DNA of 64,000 bases from Chamaea fasciata (taxonomy: Eukaryota; Chordata; Aves; Passeriformes; Sylviidae), in assembly GCA_029207755.1 (NCBI GenBank), contig JARCOQ010000006.1, forward strand, positions 20,806,890 through 20,870,889, written 5' to 3'. A program made the position numbers and the translations under genes. The notes below the pieces were generated by a model that worked only from the letters and a program-made list of their open reading frames with translations, searched no databases and had not been told where the DNA came from. This document shows positions 33,646 through 45,781 of the stretch, piece after piece; within the stretch, counting starts at the first letter, position 1, and each line of letters starts with the position of its first letter.

Positions 33646-36234
33646 GAAGTCCACAAGAAGACCAGTAAAAATTATGCAAGAGTTAGTATGTGCGTACATA
33701 AACTAAAAAACAAAACAAACCAATATCCAAACTCCAATGTCACTGCAAAATATAGTCTGCATATAATAGAGTTTAGAAAATTCTAAAGACAAAACAAGAG
33801 TTCATTATTTCCTGTAAGACTTCTTTCTGTCTAATAATCAAGATAAACTTGTGTAGAGGTGTGAGACAGGTGGAAGTATATAAGCAAAGGTTATAAATAA
33901 TTGACTGGACTACCTTGTGGTGAGCAAAACCCAGCTTTTATCAATGAAGTCTCATGATAAGAGATCTCATCTATCCCAGTATTCTTAAAAGGATTATGGC
34001 AGCAAGAAGAACAAAGTGAGTTCCTTAACATTTCACCAGGATTAATTTTTCATTATAGAAAAAAACTAAGTGGTTGATAGAAAATGAAACAGACCCTACA
34101 CATTATCTTGGAGCTGTAGGAAAAAACAAAAGTAGCATCTTATATATTTCATTTCCTATTTGTATTAGTATCTTGTTTTAAAATATGCATAAATGTGTAA
34201 TAAAAGCAGATTGAAAACCAACAGATAAAAAAGTCCAACAACCCATGGAGAGATTTGTGAGCCATGCAGCTAAAACCCAAGGCATTTTCTTACGGATTTC
34301 TTAACAAAAATATTTATTTAGCATTGTCATCCATAATGTATTGAGGTCAACAAAAATTAGACCAGAGATGGTTGGTGAATTTCTAAGAATAGTGAGCAAA
34401 ATATATTCTGGCTTGAGGAAACAGTATTTATTTATTTTCTCAAATTATATTTCTAAAACCTGCTGACTTAGAAAGCAACACTGCTTATTCTTATATCTGC
34501 ATGGATACAGAAACAACCTGTTGTTAACGGGAAACGCAAACTCTTTATGCTCTTCTAGTTGCAAAGTTCTTGCTTTAATCTTCAAATTTCTCTTTCATAG
34601 GAATTTATCTTGAAGAAAATTAATGAAAACTGAGGAATCAATCTAAACTTCTTTTCTTTAGCTAAACAGTGCAGATAAAAAACAGCTTATGCATTACCCT
34701 AAAAAAATAGGTTTTCATTTATGAGTTTAAGTTCATTTTGAAAAGGTTTCTTCTCAAAATAAGTAAGCCTGACAGATGAAAAAAGGGAATTTGCTTTAAC
34801 ATTCTCTGATAAATTTATGTTGATAAATATACTTTTATACCCACAGTTAACAGCTCCTTATTATAAATATGTTAATAAAAATGCAGTACTTACACCTTTT
34901 TAAGGTAAGGTTCTTTGACCTAGAATTTAGCAGGTATATTATTAGTCCTTAAACATGGCATATTTGCAAAGATTTAGGTCATGTGCCTACTAGATTTTCA
35001 TTTTATTGATGAAATTCAATCTATTCATGCAAGTGAAGCCATTATGTCACAACTGTTTTTCCACGTGTTGTGTCACAAATAGATTTTAATCTTATCACAT
35101 TTTCAGTAGTGACGGTGAATTTTTTAATATTTTTCTGTGAAAATAATTATATGCACAAATCATGGCTAGTTGACATGACTGATGACATTCACCACTGTCA
35201 AAACCTTCAATCTGCAGTAAAAGTAACATCCAAGCTGATTCTTAAAATTGCATACCATAGGGGAAAATATTTAACATATTGATGTATTCAATGTTTTGAA
35301 TAAGTAGTCTCAAGACATTTAGATGTTTTAACATTGGTGCTTAGTTTCTGGCATTTTTACTTCTTGCAGTTTAAATTATGTCACTGTAACATCAAACTCC
35401 TAAGATATATAGTGATAACTGAGCACATACAAGACTAAAATTACACACAGTCCTTAAAATTACTCATGATTCTAAGACTGTCACTAAATTTACACTTAAG
35501 GCTTTTGCTTTAAATGTATTTGATAATTTATAAAAATTCAGTCTGCATCAATTATGTGTAATCTCAGAATTAAATGAAGTGAGTCACAAACCTGATGAAA
35601 TTGTTGAAAGTCTTAACAACGGCTTTTCCACCTTCCTGTACACTCCCTGCTTACTCTCAGTACCATTTTTCTAGTACCTAAATGCAGGAGGTGTGCAGAT
35701 TTTTGTTTTGTTTTGTTTTGTTTGGTTTAAGGCTGCATTGGATAGTGGCTTCAGCAAACCAATTCAGATACCTGCTCACCTCCTGAATGAAGTTCTCCTA
35801 CTTCATATGCATATTAATGACGTGCACTTTAATAATAATACAATCTGAAGCTTACCCGAACAATTTGCATTTTCTAATGCTTGTTCATTTGTCTTCTCCA
35901 ACTGTAGATTTCTGAGGCTTGGTTATATCCAGATTTGTATCTGAACCTGTAGATCAGATTCTTCCATTTCCTTGCTTGAGGTCTTGCACTATATTACAAG
36001 CATTTTATTTGTTGCTCATCTCTTGCTTAGGCTGAGTGCTGCACTATCACTCTTTAATATCTCCTTAGTTACTGATCCCATGTTCTTCATCACTATTAAC
36101 ATAGTCTTTGCTTTCTCTGGATTCTAACATTTTTGACTCATTATCATACTGCACAGCAGTAAATTTTGTTTTGTAAGCATTTTTAAGTGTACAGTATAAA
36201 CTAAGTAGCATTAGGACAATAATTCATTGAAATG
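33646..36234. other. unassigned AT-rich DNA
   Basis: Nothing recognisable except a (TTTTG)n run at 35701-35726. No frame exceeds 87 codons. Confidence 0.5.
35701..35726 (+). repeat. (TTTTG)n microsatellite
   Basis: About five units of TTTTG; the last is imperfect. Confidence 0.9.
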
Positions 36235-38075
36235 TAGAATCATAGAATAGTTTGTGCTGAAGATACCTTTAAATATTATCTACTTCAGCTCCTTCTGCAG
36301 TGAGCAGGGACATCTCCAACTAGATCAGGTTGCTCAGAGCCCCATCCAACCTGACTGTGAATGCTTCCAGAGATGGGGCATCCACCACCTCTGGGCAAGT
36401 TCTTTCACCAACCCCACTGTAAAAATATCTATCTAATATAAATATATTCTCTTCTAGTTTAAAGGGATTATTCCTTTTCCTATCACTGCAGTTCCTACTA
36501 AGAAGTTTGCACCCAACTTTCTTACAAGCCCTGTTTATGTACTGGCTAGGGTTAGGTCACTCCTAAGCCTTCTCCAGGCTGAAAATTCCAATTGCCTTAG
36601 CCTTTCCTTGTAGAGAGGTGTTCCATTCCTCTAATCATCTTTGTTCTCCTTTGGGCCTGCTCCAACAGGTCCTGTGCTGAGAACTCCAGATCTGGATATG
36701 GTGCTCTAGTTGGGGTTTTACCAAGGGAGAGTAGAGGCACAGAATTTGGTGTCATCCACAAACTTGCTGAGTATACGCTTGATCCCACTATGACTTGGAT
36801 GAAGATAATGAATAGTACAGGTCCCAGTATGGACCTCTGAGGGATACCTCTTATCATTGATATCCATCAAGACTCCAGGCCACTGAACACTAATTGACCC
36901 TCTGAATGTTACCACACCACCAATTCCTCCTCCACTGAAAGGTCTACCCATCAAGTCCATCTCTATCCAATTTAGAAAGATATGGTGGGGCACCATGAAG
37001 GCTTTACAGAAGTCCAGACATGTGACACATCTGTAGCTTTTCCCTTGTCCACTGATTTAGTCACTCCATCACAAAAGGTGAATAGGTTGTTCAGGCAAAA
37101 TTTACCTTGGTGGGGCTGTGCTGGCTGTCTTGAACCACCTCCCTGCCCTCCATTGTGGATAGCGTATTATTATAAATGCTCCATTAGCATATCCTTCCAT
37201 GATCTTCCCAGGCACAGAGATGAGGATGACAGGTCAGTAGTCACCAGGGTCCTCCTTTCAACCTATTTGAAAAACAGGTGTAATGTCTTCCTTTTCCAAG
37301 CACCAGGGGTTTTATCTGTCTCCCATGACTTTTCAGAGTAGCTTGGCAACTCCATCACCCATTCCTTCAGGACTCTCAGAATCTATCTCGTAAGGTCTCA
37401 TTGACTTCTGTACATTCAGGTTCCTCAGGTAGTCACAGATCTGATCTTGTCTTAAAGTGGGAAGGACTTTGCTCCTAACACTGTCTGCCTTACAGGCCAT
37501 CCACTCAAAGTGCAGTGGGAAGAAAAGTTGCCATCGAAGACTGAGGCAGAGGTATGTCAGTCTCCTCTTCTTCACTGCTGCCAATTTTGTCAGTTTTCTT
37601 TGACCTTCATTTTCTGGTTGACATATCTGTAGAAGTCATTATTATTTTTTGCATCCCTTGCCAAGTCCAGCTCTAGCTGTACCTTGGCCTTCCTGAACCC
37701 ACCCCGGCAAAACTGGGCAGTGTCCCTATACTCTTTCCAGGTTACCTAGCCCTATTTCCAAGACCTGTGCATTTCCTTTCTGACCTTTAGTTTGACCAGC
37801 AGGTCTTGACTCAGTCATGTTGGTCTCTTGCCTTCTTTTCCTTATTGCTTACATCTGGGGATTTAGAGCTCTTCTTCTCTATGAAAAGTGTCCTTTAAAA
37901 TCTGCCATCTCTGTTCTTCTCCCTTGTCCCTTAGGGCAGTTTCCTGTTAAATAATTCTTTGAATAGATTAAAATTTGCTTTCCTAAAATTCTGGGTCCTG
38001 ACTTTGTTCTTTGCCTGATCCATATCCCTCAGGATGCTTTCTAACAAGCTCCAAGTTGGACTAGTCATTTATAAT
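36235..38075 (-). mobile_element. CR1 LINE, ORF2 through 3' end, internally deleted
   Basis: This is the longest retroelement in the window, on the minus strand. From 38075 downward it encodes, with stops and frameshifts, the end of the ORF2 endonuclease-linker, a 'TWLSQDLLVKLKVRKE'-like stretch and 'FRKAKVQLELDLAR'. Next come the pre-RT segment with 'QICDYLRNLNVQKSM' (37333-37584) and the GIPQRSILGPVLF box (about 36805-36855). The catalytic FVDD box lies at 36751-36762. Sequence then jumps directly to the 3' part (CTGGAGTTCTCAGCACAGGACCTGTTGGAG) and runs to the reversed tail at 36235 (TAGAATCATAGAATAG). The C-terminal part of the RT frame between these points is missing. It is a dead copy. 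Confidence 0.9.
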
Positions 38076-40928
38076 ATCTCTTAACATTAGTGACAAAGTC
38101 CGGGTTTTCTAAATGTGGAGTTCAGGAAGACATTAATATCCATAATGGCAAAAATGTCAAGTCCTGTAGAGGTATGATATAGCAAAGTCAAAAAGGTTAC
38201 TCATTTGCTTAAAATTAAGGAAGTACTTTAATATTTTCATAACCTGAGACCTGAGAATCTCTCTGGTGTCTATTAGTGTTAATTCCAGGGAAGACAAGCG
38301 CAATCAAGTTTATAACATCAGATGAGACTCAGATGAGAGTTTTCCCCAGAAACAGCAAAACTGATAATTACTTGAAGCTTCTTATGGTAATTTAATGTCT
38401 AATTAGATGGACTCTCATGGATTACTTAAGAAGTTTTGTACATGCAAATATTATTACAACTTGGGTTTTGTATGTGTTAATGTAGGACGTCAAACTTTTT
38501 AGTATTACCATGTGAGACAAGGAACTATGTTGATATTACTAAAGATTACTTTTCACTCTGCGAAAACTACGTTCTGCTCCTAGCTTTGATAGTGACTTTT
38601 GGCAAATTGCATCTTTTGTTGTTGTTGTGGGTATTTTTTCTTCCCAATTACTAATTTAGCAAACACAAGAGAACTTTGGACTACTGTCTATACTAACATC
38701 TAACCTAAATTATAAATCATAGTTCTCTGACTTCTACCCTATTTTTGCAAGTATGCTTCAGGAAAAGATCAAAAATCCTGGAAGAGTTATACAAAAGTAT
38801 AGACCAGTATTTTAAGATGCTGAAGAAAACGTATGGAAAGATGACTGAAGATTTAGCAACAGATACTCAGAATATGTTTCCAGTCTCCCACAACTTGGTA
38901 TTCAGGGAATTCATGTCTTTCTATTTTTCAGTTCTGGAAATATGCACACTTAGTATGTATTCTCCCCATTTTTTTCCAAGAGGAATAGCAATGTATGACA
39001 AAGGAAAAGTGGTAATAAACATTAATATTGCTATTATTTTTCTTTCATCAATATGCATACTATCAGTTTTCTGCTATTTGTTTAAAAATAAGTACTTCTC
39101 CATTCCTTATAGTTTTGTGTTTTACTGGGTAAAAATATTTCTTAAATTTATTAGGAGCTAACCATAGCATTGCTTGAATGGTGGAAGCTTATATTTCCTC
39201 ATTCCAGTATCATATAATGTAATTGTAAATGACATGTACTTTGATTTGTCCAGGAAATTTATATGGTGATACTCTAGGATGAAACTTAAACAGCCTGAAA
39301 GGATTTTAATGTAGGAAAGAAAATAATATTTGATACAACTGACTTCTCTCAGACCACCAAAACACTTAAGATCTGAGACTAGTGATCTTTATATACATCC
39401 TGTACAAAGAGAAAACACAATGAAATCTACATCATACTCCTTGTAAATCTTCTGTCCCAGCAATTTCCAGAATCAAGGTTAATCTTTCATTTTCCCTTTA
39501 TGTGAGCAGGATTACATATTAAATGTCCCTGCATAATAAAGGAAAAATCAATTCAAACTGTGTGACTTAAAAGTGCTTCTCTTCCTTGAACAGCTTAATG
39601 TAACAACGTATTTTAAACATTTTGAAGTACTTTCCACTAATATGCCAGATGATAATGGTTATATATCAAACCCTGTAATTCCCTGAAACTACTTAGATTT
39701 ATGCCCCTTAATTAGCTGGTTGTAAAATGTTTAGTGAAAACAATAAACATTCATATAGTCAGACATAATTCTATACTGATGTAATTACTATGGCTTGAAG
39801 CCAGCACTGACTGGGTTTCTGGAAGTTTAGTATAGGCAAAGGCAGGGCCAATACACTCAGCTATGTATTTGTGATTAAGATTTCTTTAAAGATTGTTCAA
39901 GGAATGGGCCTCATCTTCTAATACAGCTGCAAATTATTACTTATCCAAAAAACATAGCAAACATTTTTAGATGTCTGTCTCTATGGAAGTGTCATATTTT
40001 CTGGTTCACTTGCTGAATTTGGAGAAAGAGTGTTCCCTGTCTATTTTCTGTTGCCTGTTGGAATGAACCAGAGATATTTTTTCAACTTCATTCACAGTAC
40101 CTTCCTTCCTGGCTTGTGTACTGTAGTTTCATATACTTCAGTAAGTTCCTGCTTCAGCATCTACTTTGAGAGAGAATAATTTCCAAAGAATGTGCAGCTG
40201 GGGACTCGAAGGTTTTCCTATGCTCTTTTTTTCACACTCTCTACTACTTTGTTTTTTCTCCCCTTCATTATAATATAGCCAGGTGATAAACATTTTTTTT
40301 TTAACTCATGAAGAATTTATTTCACTTGTTACTTCTGAAAGCTGTGTCTTTACTATGTTCCTTTTTTTCTTAGGAAATTGACATATTCTTTGCCTGTAAC
40401 AGGTCTGTAAAGTTTGAGATTTTTTCTTATCTTCTTTTTGTGTGTCTCTCTTTTCAGCACTCAGCATTCATTCTGTGAACACTTTAGCTAGTGCTCTAAC
40501 AATCACTGAAAATTTAGAAAAGTGGTATTTATTTATTTTAGTTATGCTGACACTCAGTTTGTTTAATATATACCGCTGTCTCTACAAAAATCTTGCCTGA
40601 ATTACTGATATCAATGACACTCTTATTATCCATATTATTCAAAATATTCACACAATGATCCAATCATTGCAGTTTTTGTATCATTCATTTGGCAAACAGT
40701 AGGCTTTGCACTGACTTGATCAACTGCTATTTTTAACCCTTTTTGGGTTTAGAAACTGTGTGTGAAGGGAAAGCACTCCATTGTTAGACTGTAAATCTCT
40801 GATTCGTTCATCATTTCAGACATATATTTTTCAATTCATATATTAACTGTAAAGAATTGGTTTTCATGTTACACAAGCATAAGTATCAATCTTCTTTTGC
40901 TTATTGTGTAGAATGTGTGATTTCTCTG
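38076..40928. other. unassigned AT-rich DNA
   Basis: No recognised repeat. The 138-codon frame at 38745-39161 (see findings) is the only notable frame and begins with a non-ATG codon. Short T runs occur near 40291-40302. Confidence 0.45.
38745..39161 (+). other. 138-codon open frame, probably chance
   Basis: The frame starts at TTG, not ATG. Its first ~45 codons would form a charged, helix-like segment (RSKILEELYKSIDQYFKMLK), after which it becomes hydrophobic and AT-driven. A pyrimidine-rich stretch followed by AG lies just upstream (38729-38751). I do not recognise a family. At this base composition a few frames of this length are expected in 64 kb. Confidence 0.12.
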
Positions 40929-41440
40929 GGCTGAACCTGACCAGCAGTCAAGCATCAACACAGCTCTTCCTTCACCCTCCTTTCTCATGGGATGAGAAGA
41001 AAGTAGAATGATCAAGATAAAGGAAGTTTAATGGGTGAATCAAAAGTTCTGTGCCTAAGCAAAGCAAAGTAAGTAATTTATTCACTGCTTTCTATTTGCA
41101 GGTAGATGTTTTGTTGCTTTCTGGGAAGCAGGGCCTCACCACACATTCCTTAGGAAGACAAATGCCATAACTGTGAATATACTTCCTTCGTCTTTTTTTA
41201 GACAGTTAGGGTCAGCTGTCTGAGTTTTGTCCCTTCAAAACTTCTTGTCCACCTCCAGCATACCTGTGGAGGCAGAGCAGAAAAAAAGAGAAACCCTTGA
41301 CACTGTGCAAGAGCTGTCATTCATAGCCAAAACACTGGTGTGTTATCTGAAGTCTTTTATTCATAAATCTGAAGTACAGCCCCATACAGGCTGCTAAGAA
41401 GAAAGTTAATTCCATCCCACCATCCCATACATTCCATCCC
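40929..41440 (-). repeat. degenerate LTR, minus orientation
   Basis: The plus strand aligns by eye with the LTR at 25283-25883. Both have an AAGCAAAGCAAA stretch, a following ATTTATTCACT or ATTCATTCAGC stretch, and GGAAGCAGGGC or GAAAGCAGGGC. Both continue with an AACTTCTTGTCCACC- or TTTCTTGTTCACC-type segment and GCTAAGAAGAAAGTTAATTCCATC near the end. It is more diverged than the other copy and its ends are not sharp. Confidence 0.6.
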
Positions 41441-44400
41441 ATACAGTGATACAAATTCAATATGCCCTTTTAAAAGAGATCTGTAGATTTCCACCTAAAG
41501 CATCATTTTCCCTTGTGTGTGATTTGGCCTCATTTAGTGCACAGTATCAATCAAAACCTGAAAGGAAAACCAATCTCTTCATGGACTCCTCTGCCATAGT
41601 TATCACTGCATCATTTGAATGACTGACAACTGTTAATGAACATGCTATCATAATACTAAATATGCTGTAGTGCATGCATATTTACGTAATATATAGTATA
41701 TATTCATTAGATGCAATTGTTCTTAATAATATTATTTATTTAATACAGCATGCAGTGTACTATAAAATAATGTAAAGGCGAGCAGTGATAAACTAGTTTA
41801 AAAGTTTGAGTACTTACCTTGGAAACTCATTTAAGATATCAAGAATCTGAAGTTGCAGATTTAGTGGTAGATCCTTTTACATCATGCAATTAACACAATA
41901 CATTTTCAGCTTTGAACTCATATCTGAACTGGATTTAAAGATATCACTTTTCATGCATAGATATGTATGACATCAGTTTAATTTTCATATTTATCACTAT
42001 GTTGAAAAGTTTAGCAGACAGTCAGTTTCCCAGGATGGTAGTTAGCTTCTAACATGGATTCGTATACTCTCTTTTTGTTGTTCTCTATTTTCTTAAGCAT
42101 TTATACACCTTCTTCTCAACCAAAGGGAAATACTTCAGCACAAAAACTATATTTGTCAGGAGAACATTGCCTATTTTCTACAAAGTAGCCTTGTAATTAG
42201 ATGTGCCAGGTATTTTCTAACGTGGCACTATTACTTTTTTGTAAAATGAGTTTATGTTTATATTTATATTTATATACCAAGTATATAAGTATATAAGAGA
42301 GTATGCTTGAATTATTTGTAAAACCAAACCAAAAAAAAAAAAGTAATTGAGAGCACACATTGTAAAGAACAATGGAAACTCCATAGTTCAATTTTTTTTC
42401 TTATCTTTTTACTCAAGAGCCAATTGTCTCTTTCATGTGGAAAGCCACTATTACGAAGGGAAAGGATATTTATCCAAACACAACTGAAATCATTGTTGTC
42501 ATCACAGTGGACACCCTTCACTGAATAAACTGGTCAGCATGTCTTCAGTCAGTTCTAATAGACTGTGACTTCCTTCAGTGTCCCATTAAGTGGTTTTTCA
42601 ATCAAAGAAAGTATTTCCTTTATTGGAAGGCTTTCTTATCACAATTTGGCTTTTCATTCAGTCTGTGCTACTTTCAGAGGCTGTGTTAATGTGTTCAATC
42701 TTTTTTGCAGGCTTACTTCCTCCATCTTCCACCTGGGCTAATAGAATTCAGTCCACAACTGTAAGCAGAGATGTGTTTGTAACCGTAGCTTGTCTTCTAG
42801 ATAATCACCTCACTAATATATCCTTATGTTCTGTAAAATCAGTAGACACTCCATCCTACCCTCACATTGTGGACAGTCCAGTATCAAGTGCAATCCAATC
42901 CAAATCTTGCACTGTCCTGATGTTCAGAAGGTTTTGTTTACTATTTTCTTGATGGTTCTCCTTTAAACAAGAATTGCAGCCTTCTAACCACCATCAATTC
43001 TAAATGGAGAATTTTTTATTCCACCTGAACTATATGTGAAGTATATACATCTCCTCCTATTATTTTGTTTTTACTAAAAATAATATTTCTATATTTTCTT
43101 ATCCAATATAACAAAGTAAAATTAATGGAAGCCATAGTATTACTGGTGTTATTACTGCCATCATTAGATCAGTAATTTATTATTATTTTTCTCCAGTGAA
43201 CATGTATAAAATAATCCTTTTTTACCCCTGATTTTTTTTTTCTTATTTTTATCTCATGTCTTGTTCCTACTACCTCACTATGGTTACCAGGATTTTTCTG
43301 GAAATCCCACATTCTCTAAGTTGCACTTCTGTGTTTTGATTTCTTTGCTTCTGTATTCTGGTTGTAGTTTCCACTTTTTTTTTTTTTCCTTAAAATCACA
43401 TTATTTTGTTTTGTCTGGGCTTTATATGCTGCTCTCATAGTTCTTGTTCAATGTGTTTGCGTACCCTGAGAACAGCCCTTGCATGTAAATCAACCAGCCT
43501 TTCATGAAAATACCTCTTTACAGATGTGTTGCAGCTCTACCTACCTATTGTTCAAGCCACGTGGATGTAAACTCATATTCTGTAGATTAACTGAGAGACT
43601 TAGAACAAATTTCAGCTCCATTTAGCCCTGCCTCCTCTGACTTTGCCTGCTGTGGCTATGATGGCCTACTGAAGAAAAAGTTTTGGTTTTCTCCAGTTTC
43701 CCATGCCATTAGGGTGAGTGAATTAACTGTCTGAATATCTGCACTCTACTACCACAAAATTTGCAAAAAAGGCATAACCCTCTTCAGTGATTCAAACATC
43801 AAAAATATGCCTGTTGTGTTCTGTGGGAAAGCAAGGTTACCACTGTATTTTCATCCCTTTTGTAGCTATACGTGTTTGCAATTAAGTTAGCAGAATATTT
43901 GTTATAAGATATTCGAATGTGCTTGATCTGTCCAAAGAGTCCTCAAAAAAGAGAGGAACTCTGACCAGACCGCTCAAGTCCTGCTGTCCTGTACTGGCTT
44001 TTAATTTTTAGGATCAGTGGCCCTCACCCTGGGTTTCCTGATTTTATACACTCTTCCTACTTAGAAAGTGTTATCACCTGCTCAGCTCCAGACATCACTT
44101 GAGGTTCAGTACTTTTTCCTTCAATTTAGAATGATGTTAAAGGAAACCTCCTTTAATATAATATTACCTGGCTTTATCCGGAAGTGTTCTGAATGCAGAA
44201 GATCTCATCTTTACACCTAGTGATATTATTACCTGTAGCTGTCAGGAGCAGAAAGAAATACTGTCCTCTATCCTGAAAAATTCTTATTGAAGATATATTC
44301 TCCAGGGACTCAGCTGAAATTGAAAAAAAGAGCTTTTTAAGAAGACAAGTATGAAAGTCTTACATCTTCAAAATTAATAAGAAATTATTGTCTGCAGAAA

Positions 44401-45114
44401 AAGGAAAAATAAGTCAATCTCAACCAATTTTTCTTTTGTTGTTGATCTAAGAACATAGTCTTCCCTTTCTTTGACCTCTGTAATAGTCTTTTCAGGTCCC
44501 AGATCGAAGATTATCAAAATACTAATGCATTTTAATTCTGTTTCCTTATTCACAGAGAGGGGAAACAAATACAACTACGTCAAAATTCAAACAAACAAGG
44601 ATCGAGAGTTTTTCAAGAAAGTAATGGCAACATCATATCTAACAAACCCCTTAAATATATCTGGAGTTATAGGGCAGAGAAGCTTTATGTCAACACAAAA
44701 TTCACTTCTGCAATGAAATACTCTCTTACATGAGATATTATAACTGGAGTTATTAAATGGAGACCACCTAAGAGTGGTATAAGAACATTCTAAACATTGC
44801 TGTTCACTAGTGGATAGTGAAATGCATCCCTAAAATAATCTCAATTAAGAGGAAGAGTTTTAATATTTATTATTATTATTATTATTATTAATAATAATAA
44901 TATTATTATTAGCTGAGGGAACACGTATTTCTAGTGAATTCAAATGGAAAAAACAATATAAATGCTTCCTCCCCTGAAATAAACACAGATCTTTCAATTC
45001 AAATATATTTCCAGGAAAACTCAAGTTCTCCTTGTAAATTTTGCCAGCCCCCCAAAAAATAACTCACACTGACAGACTAAAAAGTCTAGTCTAAAAATTA
45101 GAGTAATAAAAAAC
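41441..45114. other. unassigned AT-rich DNA
   Basis: No gene or interspersed repeat recognised. It holds a T-rich run at 43375-43388 and the ATT/AAT repeat at 44866-44911. The 120-codon frame at 42590-42952 starts at a non-ATG codon and has no family features. Confidence 0.5.
44866..44911. repeat. (TTA)n-(ATA)n self-complementary trinucleotide repeat
   Basis: A run of about eight TTA units turns into AAT units and back into TTA units, so the first two parts are inverted copies. The tract could form a short AT hairpin. Confidence 0.9.
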
Positions 45115-45781
45115 TGTCTTGGTTTAGATAGACAGGTATCTGCCAGGGAAGATTGGAGTCTCCCTTGGACTGTAAGCCCCTCCTTCTCTTTTTCAAAGTA
45201 TTATAAATTTGCAATTAAAAGGCTGTCAGGTAAAGATTTTGGGAGTTGGTATAGCAGTTCTTTACTAGGGATATTAAAAAAAAATATAAATGTTGTAGTA
45301 CAGAAGAATAAGCAAGCAAGCAAACAAATAAGAAATTCTAGAAAACCTTGACAGGGTCAGAAATACAACCTGACACCCTGTCGGTCAGGGTGTTGGAAGC
45401 AGTCCAAAGTAAGCCCTCCTGGAGTGGCAGATCTGGTTCTGTTGGAGTAGAGATGGTTTCGTCAAAGAAAGGGTCCAGTAATGGTGAGATGGGTCCGGTC
45501 TTCGTGCAGGGATCCGGTGGAAAACTGGATACTTGGTGGCACTTGTGGCTCCTTTTTATCTAGGTGAAGATGTTTTGTCTTCTTCTCTCTGGGTGGAGCA
45601 TCTTACAATAGGATTATGTAATGTGTCATGTCATTGGTGAGCTTTAATGGTCCATTAGCAGAAGATATCCCCATGTGGGTAGTGGAACAATGAAGAGAGA
45701 TAAGCAGCACTCCACCATCTGATAAGTAACACCAACCCATTTGGGCAAAGATAAGCAACACTGGTCCACTCGGTTTCAACA
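45115..45781 (-). repeat. solo LTR, minus orientation, 667 bp
   Basis: On the plus strand it starts TGTCTTGGTTTAGATAGACAGG and ends TCGGTTTCAACA, the exact inverse of the end pattern of the LTR at 5344-5859. A minus-strand TATA box (TAGATAAAAA) lies at 45553-45562. Motifs shared with the LTR at 18457 include ACAGGGTCAGAAATACAACCTGA and CTCTGGGTGGAGCATCTTACAATAGGAT. Its U5 side (TAGCAGTTCTTTACTA, CAGGTATCTGCCAGG) is shared, reversed, with the LTR at 30810. No target duplication or viral genes seen. Confidence 0.8.

Noticed and set aside
36982..37341. 119-codon plus-strand frame
   Set aside because: It is the antisense shadow of the CR1 ORF2 relic on the minus strand.
42590..42952. 120-codon plus-strand frame
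   Set aside because: Starts at a non-ATG codon, shows no motif, and no neighbouring exon is visible.
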